64,000 nucleotides of DNA, from positions 1,644,501 to 1,708,500 of the forward strand of contig NZ_CP056030.1 of the NCBI RefSeq assembly GCF_013374995.1, in the 5' to 3' direction. Below the pieces are notes generated by a model that was not told the DNA's origin, searched no databases, and worked only from the letters and a program-made list of their open reading frames with translations. Positions 57,478 to 64,000 of this stretch are shown in pieces (within the stretch, counting starts at the first letter, position 1; every line of letters begins with the position of its first letter). The stretch is from Pseudomonas eucalypticola (GTDB taxonomy: Bacteria; Pseudomonadota; Gammaproteobacteria; Pseudomonadales; Pseudomonadaceae). Made by a program: the position numbers and the translations under genes.

Positions 57478-59880
57478 TCAAATTTCCGTGGGTGCGGGCG
57501 TTGCCCGGGAAGGGGACGGTGTGGCCACCGCCTTGCGCATCTGCTCACACCCCCACAACACCCGCTCGGGTGTCGCGGGCGCATCGATCAGCGGCTGCAC
57601 CTTGTAGTCAGCCAGGCTCGCCACCGCGTCCTTGATCGCGCACCAGGCGGCAATCCCCAGCATGAACGGCGGCTCGCCCACGGCCTTGGAATGGAACACC
57701 GTGTCTTCCGGGTTCTTGCGGTTCTCCACCAGCTTCACCCGCAGGTCGGCGGGCATGTCGGCCACCGCCGGGATCTTGTAGCTGGCCGGGCCGTTGGTCA
57801 TCAGCTTGCCCTTGGCGTTCCACACCAGTTCCTCGGTGGTCAGCCAGCCCATGCCCTGAATATAGCCACCTTCCACTTGGCCGATGTCGATGGCCGGGTT
57901 CAGCGACGCACCCACGTCATGCAGGATGTCGGTGCGCAGCATCTTGTACTCGCCGGTCAGGGTATCGACCACCACTTCAGCGCAGGCCGCGCCGAAGGCA
58001 AAGTAGTAGAACGGCCGGCCGCGCGCCTGGCTGCGGTCGTAGAAGATCTTCGGGGTTTTGTAGTAGCCGGTGCTGGACAGCGACACCTGGCCCATCCACG
58101 CCTGCACGATCAGGTCAGCAAAGGGCATGATCAGCTCGCGCACGCGCACGTGGCCGTTGCGAAATTCCACGTCTTCATCGCTGACGCCGTATTTGCGCGC
58201 AGCGAACTCCACCAGCCGCTGCTTGATGGTTTCGGCAGCGTTCTGCGCGGCCTTGCCGTTCAGGTCGGCGCCGCTGGAGGCCGCCGTGGGCGAGGTGTTG
58301 GGCACCTTGTCGGTGTTGGTGGCGGTGATCTGGATGCGGTCTATGCCCACCTGGAACACTTCGGCCACCACCTGGGCGACCTTGGTGTTCAGGCCCTGGC
58401 CCATCTCGGTGCCGCCGTGGTTCAAGTGGATGCTGCCGTCGGTGTAGATGTGGATCAGGGCACCGGCCTGGTTGAGGAAGCTGGCGGTGAACGAGATGCC
58501 GAATTTGACCGGTGTCAGCGCCAGGCCTTTCTTCAGCACCGGGCTGTGGGCGTTGAAGCGGCGGATGGACTCGCGGCGCTCGTGGTATTCGCTGCTGGCT
58601 TCCAGTTCCGCGGTCATTTCGTCCAGCAGGTTGTGTTCCACCGTCTGGTAGTAGTGGGTGACGTTGCGGTCGGTCTTGCCGTAGTAATTGGCCTTGCGCA
58701 CGGCCAGCGGGTCCAGGGCCAGGTGGCGGGCGATGCGGTCCATCACTTCCTCGATGGCGACCATGCCTTGCGGCCCGCCGAAGCCGCGGTAGGCGGTGTT
58801 GGAGGCGGTGTTGGTCTTGCAGCGGTGGCCGTTGATGGTGGCATCGCCCAGGTAGTACGAGTTGTCGGCGTGGAACATGGCGCGGTCGACGATGGAGGCC
58901 GACAGGTCCGGCGAGTAGCCGCAGTTGCCCGCCAGGTCCATGTGGATGCCGTGCAGGCGGCCACTGTCGTCGAAGCCCACGTCGTATTCCACGTAGAAGG
59001 GGTGGCGCTTGCCGGTCATGGACATGTCTTCCACCCGCGGCAGGCGCATCTTGGTGGGCTGGCCGGTGAGGTGGGCGACCACCGCGCACAGGCAGGCAGG
59101 GCTGGCCGCCTGGGTTTCCTTGCCGCCGAAGCCGCCGCCCATGCGGCGCATGTCCACCACCACCTTGTTCATCGACACGTCCAGCACCTCGGCCACCAGT
59201 TTCTGCACTTCGGTGGGGTTCTGGGTGGAGCAGTAGACGATCATGCCGCCGTCCTCGGTGGGCATCACCGAGGAGATCTGGGTTTCCAGGTAGAAGTGCT
59301 CCTGGCCGCCGATGTGCAGGCTGCCTTGCAGGCGGTGCGGGGCGCTGGCCAGGGCGGTGTCCGAATCGCCGCGCTTGTGGGTGTGGCTGTCGAGCACATA
59401 GTGCTGCTTGCGGAAGGCTTCGACCACGTCGAGCACCGGTTCCAGGTCCTCGTATTCGATGATCGCCGCCATCGCGGCCTTGCGCGCAGTTTCCAGGTCG
59501 CGCGCGGCCACGGCCACCACCGGCTGGCCAACGAATTCCACCCGGTCGATGGCCAGCAACGGGTCGCCAGGCAGTAGCGGGCCGATGTCCTTCAACCCCG
59601 GGATGTCTTCGTGGGTGATGGCGATGCGCACGCCCGCGAAGGCGTAGCAGGGCGCGGTGTCGACCTTGAGGATGCGCGCGTGGGCGCGGTCGGACAGCCG
59701 TGCATACACATGCAACTGGTTGGGAAATTCCAGGCGGTCATCGATGTACTGTGCCTCGCCCGAGACATGCTTGTCGGCGCTGTCATGCTTGACGCTGCGG
59801 CCCACGCCAGTGGTCAGGCCGGCGGCGAAGCGCTCGGCCAGCTGCGCCTGGGTCAGGGGTTCTGCGTGGTGGTTAGACAT
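57478..59880 (-). CDS. xdhB: Xanthine dehydrogenase, molybdopterin subunit
   Basis: 800 residues, the normal length of the separate large subunit. Signatures: VGRSVKHDSADKHVSGEAQYIDD at the N terminus, GGGFGGKE (cofactor loop), AYRGFGGPQGM, NHGGTEMGQGLNTKV and the C-terminal KAVGEPPFMLG with the catalytic-region glutamate. It oxidises hypoxanthine and xanthine to urate. Its start overlaps the end of xdhA by 8 bases. Confidence 0.97.
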   Translation of the reverse strand: MSNHHAEPLTQAQLAERFAAGLTTGVGRSVKHDSADKHVSGEAQYIDDRLEFPNQLHVYARLSDRAHARILKVDTAPCYAFAGVRIAITHEDIPGLKDIGPLLPGDPLLAIDRVEFVGQPVVAVAARDLETARKAAMAAIIEYEDLEPVLDVVEAFRKQHYVLDSHTHKRGDSDTALASAPHRLQGSLHIGGQEHFYLETQISSVMPTEDGGMIVYCSTQNPTEVQKLVAEVLDVSMNKVVVDMRRMGGGFGGKETQAASPACLCAVVAHLTGQPTKMRLPRVEDMSMTGKRHPFYVEYDVGFDDSGRLHGIHMDLAGNCGYSPDLSASIVDRAMFHADNSYYLGDATINGHRCKTNTASNTAYRGFGGPQGMVAIEEVMDRIARHLALDPLAVRKANYYGKTDRNVTHYYQTVEHNLLDEMTAELEASSEYHERRESIRRFNAHSPVLKKGLALTPVKFGISFTASFLNQAGALIHIYTDGSIHLNHGGTEMGQGLNTKVAQVVAEVFQVGIDRIQITATNTDKVPNTSPTAASSGADLNGKAAQNAAETIKQRLVEFAARKYGVSDEDVEFRNGHVRVRELIMPFADLIVQAWMGQVSLSSTGYYKTPKIFYDRSQARGRPFYYFAFGAACAEVVVDTLTGEYKMLRTDILHDVGASLNPAIDIGQVEGGYIQGMGWLTTEELVWNAKGKLMTNGPASYKIPAVADMPADLRVKLVENRKNPEDTVFHSKAVGEPPFMLGIAAWCAIKDAVASLADYKVQPLIDAPATPERVLWGCEQMRKAVATPSPSRATPAPTEI

Positions 59881-61312
59881 AGGCGGTCACCCGGGTCTCG
59901 GTGTGGGGCGATTGCTGCTCGATGAAATACTTGCGCAGCAGGTTCTGGGCGGCCAGCAGGCGGTATTCCTTGCTGGCACGAAAGTCCGACAGCGGCGTGA
60001 AGTCTTCGGCCAGGGCCGCGCAGGCGGCTTCCAGGGTCGCGTTGTTGAACACCTTGCCCAGCAACGCCGCTTCGCAGGCGTGGGCGCGTTTGGGAATGGC
60101 GGCCATGCCGCCGAAACCGGTGCGCACCTCGGTGATCACCTGGTCTTCGATGCGCAGGCTGAACGCCGCGCACACCGCCGAAATATCGTCGTCCAGGCGC
60201 TTGGACACCTTGTAGGCGCGGAAGCGGTGGCTGGCCTGGGCGCGTGGCACGATGATCTTCTCGATGAACTCGCTGTCCTGCCGCGCGGTGATGCGGTAGT
60301 CGATGAAATAGTCTTCCAGCGCCAGGGTGCGAGTGGTGTCGCCCTTGCGCAGCACGACCTGCGCGCCCAGGGCGATCAGCAGGGGCGGGCTGTCGCCGAT
60401 GGGCGAGGCGTTGCCGATATTGCCGCCCAGGGTGCCCTGGTTACGGATCTGCAACGACGCGAAGCGCTGCAGCAGGTCACCGAAGTCGGGGTACTCGGCC
60501 TTCAAGGCTTCGTAGCAATCGGTGAGCGGGGTGGCGGCACCGATCTCCAGGCGGTCGTCGAAGTGCTCGATGCGTTTCATCTCCGCCACGTTGCCCACGT
60601 AGATCATCACCGGCAGCGTGCGGTGGAACTGGGTGACTTCCAGGGCCAGGTCGGTGCCGCCGGCCAGCAGCCGGGCTTCGGGGTGCGAGCCATAGAGGTC
60701 GGCCAGGTCCGCCACGGTCAGCGGCACCATGCAGCGTTTGTCGCCGCTGTTGAGTTCACCGGTTTCGCGCGGGGCGATGGCTTTCAGTTGGGCGATGGTC
60801 TCGGCCCGGGCCTGGTCGAACTGGTCGGGGCCCTGCTGGCCGCAGGCCTGGTCGGCGGCGGCGAGGATGGGCCGGTAGCCAGTGCAGCGGCACAGGTTGC
60901 CAGCCAGGGCTTCATGGGCCTTGTGGGGGTCGGGTTGGTCGATGTTCTTCTGCAGGGCAAACAGCGACATCACGAAGCCTGGGGTGCAGAACCCGCATTG
61001 GGAGCCGTGGCAATCGACCATGGCTTGCTGCACGCTGTGCAGTTGGCCCTTGTACTTGAGGTCTTCGACGCTGATCAGCTGCTTGCCGTGCAGTGAGGCG
61101 ACGAACGTCAGGCAGGAGTTGAGGCTGCGGTAGCGCAGGCCATCACCCTCCAGCTCCGCCACCACCACGGTGCAGGCGCCGCAGTCGCCGCTGGCACAGC
61201 CTTCCTTGGTGCCGGGCTTTTTCAGGTGCGTGCGCAGGTACTCCAGCACGGTCAGGTTGGGGTCCAGCGCATGTTCACTGCGCAATTCCCGGTTGAGTAG
61301 AAACTGGATCAC
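59873..61312 (-). CDS. xdhA: Xanthine dehydrogenase, FeS/FAD subunit
   Basis: 479 residues. The first [2Fe-2S] centre uses C39, C44, C47 and C67 (EGCASGDCGACTVV); the second uses C106, C109, C141 and C143 (QCGFCTPG, CRCTGYRP). The FAD domain follows, with LLAGGTDLALEV and NQGTLGGNIGNASPIGDSPP. First gene of the leftward xdhABC-guaD unit, with a 16-bp palindrome 76 bp upstream. Confidence 0.97.
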   Translation of the reverse strand: MIQFLLNRELRSEHALDPNLTVLEYLRTHLKKPGTKEGCASGDCGACTVVVAELEGDGLRYRSLNSCLTFVASLHGKQLISVEDLKYKGQLHSVQQAMVDCHGSQCGFCTPGFVMSLFALQKNIDQPDPHKAHEALAGNLCRCTGYRPILAAADQACGQQGPDQFDQARAETIAQLKAIAPRETGELNSGDKRCMVPLTVADLADLYGSHPEARLLAGGTDLALEVTQFHRTLPVMIYVGNVAEMKRIEHFDDRLEIGAATPLTDCYEALKAEYPDFGDLLQRFASLQIRNQGTLGGNIGNASPIGDSPPLLIALGAQVVLRKGDTTRTLALEDYFIDYRITARQDSEFIEKIIVPRAQASHRFRAYKVSKRLDDDISAVCAAFSLRIEDQVITEVRTGFGGMAAIPKRAHACEAALLGKVFNNATLEAACAALAEDFTPLSDFRASKEYRLLAAQNLLRKYFIEQQSPHTETRVTAYV

Positions 61313-61387
61313 GGTATGGCCTCACTGACACATTTTGTTGTTGTCGGCCCAGAATCTCGCAAGTCTGGCTGGGCGGTCAACAATTTT

Positions 61388-61403
61388 CTGACTTTAAAGT
61401 CAG
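61388..61403. promoter_or_regulatory. 16-bp palindrome at the xdhA promoter
   Basis: CTGACTTTAAAGTCAG is a perfect palindrome 76 bp before the xdhA start. It differs from the TTGTATACAA sites, so it may be read by the second GntR regulator encoded at 61673. Confidence 0.6.
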
Positions 61404-61446
61404 GTTTTCAGGCGAGCGGCATTTCCCCAGTCCCAGGGGTGCTTTT

Positions 61447-61537
61447 TTGTGGGACCAGGCGAAGCTCGGGAAACAGGCGACGCGTTCTCTCTGCTGGACG
61501 GTGGTGTTGCCTTCCCGAGCTGCGCCCGGTCCCACAA
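61447..61537. repeat. REP-like inverted repeat, family 1 (copy C)
   Basis: TTGTGGGACCAGGCGAAGC on the left and GCGCCCGGTCCCACAA on the right are outward-facing arms of the same unit seen at 117-200 and 47062-47149. This copy has the best preserved outer ends (TTTGTGGGACC / GGTCCCACAAA). Confidence 0.7.
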
Positions 61538-61672
61538 AGGGGTGCGTGGCCTGTCCTTCCCCGATTTTTTTGCTTAATTCATGCCAATAGGCCATGAACC
61601 CCTCTGCGATTGTGGGGGGCAAGTGCGCTACACTTCGCCGCTTGCCACGTTCAACGAGTTTGAAGGACAACC

Positions 61673-62332
61673 ATGACGTTCAAGGCGCCGGACAGTCTCT
61701 CCGAGCAAATCGCCGATTACCTGGCCGAACGCATCATTCAGGGCGAACTCGCGCCCGGTGAGCGCATTCAGGAACAGAAAGTCACGGCTGCCCTCAATGT
61801 CAGCCGCGGCTCGGTGCGCGAGGCGCTGCTGATCCTGGAACGCCGCCATCTGATCGCGATCCTGCCGCGTCGTGGTGCACACGTGACCGAGTTGAGCGCC
61901 CATAAGGTGCAGAGCCTGTGCGCGCTGATGAGCGAGATGTACATCCTGCTCGGCACCGCCGTGGCCGAACGCTGGAAAGCCCAGGCCGACCTGGCGCCGT
62001 TCCTGGTGATCCAGCAACGCTTGACGGCGAGCCTGGAGCGCAAGGACATCAAGGCCTTCGTTGAGGATAGCTTCAACGTGATGCGCGCGACCTATCCGTT
62101 CGCCGACAACCCGTACCTGCAGGAAACCGTCGAGAACCTGCAGCCGGCCATGAGCCGTACCTATTACCTGGCGCTGGAACAGCGCAAGGCCACCATGGGC
62201 GATTACATGCACCTGTTCAACAGCCTGCTCGAAGCCGTGGTGGCCCGTGACCTGCCGCGTATTCGCCAGGTGCTGGGCGACTACACGCAGCGCAGTTGCC
62301 AGTTGGTGCTGGCCGCGCTGGCGGCGGACTGA
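61673..62332 (+). CDS. GntR-family (FCD domain) regulator
   Basis: 219 residues. Winged helix at about 8-72 (GERIQEQKVTAALNVSRGSVREALLILERRHLI), then an all-helical FCD domain. Possible targets are the divergent xdhABC operon and itself. It ends 2 bp before the smc start, an adjacency that also exists in other Pseudomonas as I remember. Confidence 0.9.
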   Translation: MTFKAPDSLSEQIADYLAERIIQGELAPGERIQEQKVTAALNVSRGSVREALLILERRHLIAILPRRGAHVTELSAHKVQSLCALMSEMYILLGTAVAERWKAQADLAPFLVIQQRLTASLERKDIKAFVEDSFNVMRATYPFADNPYLQETVENLQPAMSRTYYLALEQRKATMGDYMHLFNSLLEAVVARDLPRIRQVLGDYTQRSCQLVLAALAAD

Positions 62333-62334
62333 CC

Positions 62335-64000
62335 ATGCGGCTCAAATGCATCAAGCTGGCCGGGTTCAAGTCGTTCGTGGACCCCACCACGGTGAACTTC
62401 CCCAGCAACATGGCGGCGGTGGTAGGCCCCAACGGCTGCGGCAAATCCAACATCATCGACGCCGTGCGCTGGGTGATGGGCGAAAGCTCGGCGAAGAACC
62501 TGCGCGGCGAGTCGATGACCGACGTCATCTTCAACGGCTCCACCAGCCGCAAGCCCGTGAGCCAGGCCAGCATCGAACTGGTGTTCGACAACAGTGACAG
62601 CACCCTGGTGGGCGAATACGCCGCCTACGCGGAAATTTCCATCCGCCGCAAGGTGACCCGCGACAGCCAGAACACCTACTACCTCAACGGCACCAAGTGC
62701 CGACGCAAGGACATCACCGACATTTTCCTGGGCACCGGCCTGGGCCCGCGCAGCTATTCGATCATCGAGCAGGGCATGATCAGCAAACTGATCGAGGCCA
62801 AGCCCGAAGACCTGCGCAACTTCATCGAGGAAGCGGCCGGCATCTCCAAATACAAGGAGCGCCGCCGCGAGACCGAGAACCGCATTCGCCGCACCCACGA
62901 GAACCTGGAGCGCCTGACCGACCTGCGCGAAGAGCTGGAACGCCAGCTCGAACGTCTGCACCGCCAGGCCCAGGCCGCCGAGAAATACCAGGAGTACAAG
63001 GCCGAGGAACGTCAGCTCAAGGCGCAACTGTCGGCCTTGCGCTGGCAGGCCCTGAACGAGCAGGTGGCCCAGCGCGAAGCGGTCATCGGCACCCAGGAAG
63101 TCAGCTTCGAAGCCCTGGTGGCCGAGCAGCGCAACGCCGATGCCGCCATCGAGCGGCTGCGGGACGGCCACCATGACCTGTCCGAGCGCTTCAACCTGGT
63201 GCAGGGGCGCTTCTACTCGGTGGGCGGCGACATCGCCCGGGTCGAGCAGAACATTCAGCACGGCCAGCAGCGCCTGCGCCAGTTGCAGGATGACCTGCGC
63301 GAAGCCGAGCGCTCGCGCCAGGAAACCGAGTCGCACCTGGGCCATGACCGCACCTTGCTCGCCACCCTGGGCGAAGAACTGGAAATGCTCGCGCCCGAGC
63401 AGGAAATGACCAGCGCCGCCGCCGAAGAGGCCGCCGCCGCCCTGGAAGAATCCGAAGCCACCATGCAGGGCTGGCAGGAGCAGTGGGATGTGTTCAACAC
63501 CCGCTCCGCCGAGCCCCGGCGCCAGGCCGAAGTGCAGCAGTCGCGCATCCAGCAGTTGGACCAGTCCATGGAGCGCCTGGGTGAACGCCAGCGGCGCCTG
63601 AGTGAAGAGCGCGCGCAACTGGCCGCCGACCCCGAGGACGCGGCCATTCTGGAACTGGGTGAGCAACTGGCCGCCAGTGACATGCTCATCGAGGAGTTGC
63701 AGGCCGGCGAAGCCCAGCAGGTGGAGCGCCTTGAACAGGTGCGCGAGCAACTGCAGCAGGCCACCCGCGAGCAGCAGCAGGCCCAGGGCGAACTGCAACG
63801 CCTGAATGGCCGCCTTGCCTCCCTGGAAGCCCTGCAACAGGCCGCCCTGGACCCCGGCACCGGTACCGCCGAGTGGCTGCGCGACCAGCACCTGGACCAG
63901 CGTCCGCGCCTGGCCGAGGGCCTGCGGGTGGACGCCGGCTGGGAGCTGGCGGTGGAAACCGTGCTGGGTGCCGACCTGCAAGCGGTGCTGGTGGATGATT
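62335..64000 (+). CDS. smc: Chromosome segregation ATPase SMC, 5' part
   Basis: About 555 residues up to the window edge, so the hinge is only entered and the second coiled coil and C-terminal ATPase half are missing. Walker A is GPNGCGKSN at 31-39; the signature KSFVDPT and the RNFIEEAAGISKYKERRRET segment are typical of SMC. A long heptad-rich coiled coil rich in Gln, Glu, Arg and Leu follows from about residue 170 to 510. The ATG at 62335 follows the gntR stop by 2 bp. Confidence 0.96.
   Translation, partial: MRLKCIKLAGFKSFVDPTTVNFPSNMAAVVGPNGCGKSNIIDAVRWVMGESSAKNLRGESMTDVIFNGSTSRKPVSQASIELVFDNSDSTLVGEYAAYAEISIRRKVTRDSQNTYYLNGTKCRRKDITDIFLGTGLGPRSYSIIEQGMISKLIEAKPEDLRNFIEEAAGISKYKERRRETENRIRRTHENLERLTDLREELERQLERLHRQAQAAEKYQEYKAEERQLKAQLSALRWQALNEQVAQREAVIGTQEVSFEALVAEQRNADAAIERLRDGHHDLSERFNLVQGRFYSVGGDIARVEQNIQHGQQRLRQLQDDLREAERSRQETESHLGHDRTLLATLGEELEMLAPEQEMTSAAAEEAAAALEESEATMQGWQEQWDVFNTRSAEPRRQAEVQQSRIQQLDQSMERLGERQRRLSEERAQLAADPEDAAILELGEQLAASDMLIEELQAGEAQQVERLEQVREQLQQATREQQQAQGELQRLNGRLASLEALQQAALDPGTGTAEWLRDQHLDQRPRLAEGLRVDAGWELAVETVLGADLQAVLVDD

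Larger units (their letters stand above)
61313..61672. promoter_or_regulatory. Divergent xdhA / gntR2 promoter region
   Basis: 360 bp between xdhA and the second GntR gene. The xdhA-proximal part holds the palindrome at 61388; the middle is a REP-like inverted repeat (61447-61537). No gene is supported. Confidence 0.6.

Overview
The window is 64 kb of GC-rich chromosome from a Pseudomonas, most like the P. putida/P. fluorescens lineages. The evidence is gene order and product similarity: purF-metZ-SDR, nadK-phosphoesterase-rhomboid-yeaC-DUF2797-pepN, and a purine block running into xdhCBA-GntR-smc all follow the order I remember from P. aeruginosa (recollection, not a search). Codon use is strongly G/C at third positions, which creates many long antisense shadow frames. 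I see no prophage, IS transposase, CRISPR array or rRNA.

Layout. 1-2.3 kb: end of purF, metZ and an SDR. 2.4-2.85 kb: tRNA-Val(TAC) and two identical tRNA-Asp(GTC) with promoter and terminator. 2.9-5.0 kb: a TonB-dependent siderophore receptor with a candidate Fur box. 5.3-7.1 kb: three lipoprotein genes (CsgG-like, DUF4810, DUF799). 7.4-10.7 kb: a DUF2242 lipoprotein, a 28-residue ORF, an AraC-type regulator and a membrane-anchored nitrilase-fold protein that has lost its catalytic cysteine.

11.0-18.4 kb: an accessory cluster. SbnA- and SbnB-like enzymes should make L-2,3-diaminopropionate. They are followed by a large FAD/NAD(P)-binding protein, a GST, a lactate-permease-family transporter and a MocR regulator, with no NRPS or siderophore synthetase. 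18.5-20.6 kb: fadH. 20.7-24.3 kb: a 1213-residue toxin-like protein ending in a glycosyltransferase domain with a DxD motif like that of clostridial glucosylating toxins. 24.3-33.5 kb: mostly conserved housekeeping genes (PLP deaminase, cytochrome b561, DUF1853, nadK, phosphoesterase, rhomboid, yeaC, DUF2797, pepN).

33.8-42.4 kb: DUF1302, DUF1329, YCF48-like and MMPL/RND genes that look like one envelope-spanning transport unit, then a PLP aminotransferase. 42.5-61.3 kb: a purine-catabolism region: Tsx-like porin, NCS2 permease, urate hydroxylase puuD, allA, alc, uraD, puuE, HIU hydrolase, an AzgA-type purine permease, a GntR regulator, guaD and xdhCBA. Together these can take guanine, hypoxanthine or xanthine through urate and allantoin to ureidoglycolate, glyoxylate and urea. 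Four TTGTRTACAA-type palindromes in its divergent promoters suggest one GntR regulon, and a different palindrome lies at the xdhA promoter. 61.7-64 kb: a second GntR regulator and the 5' part of smc, cut by the window edge.
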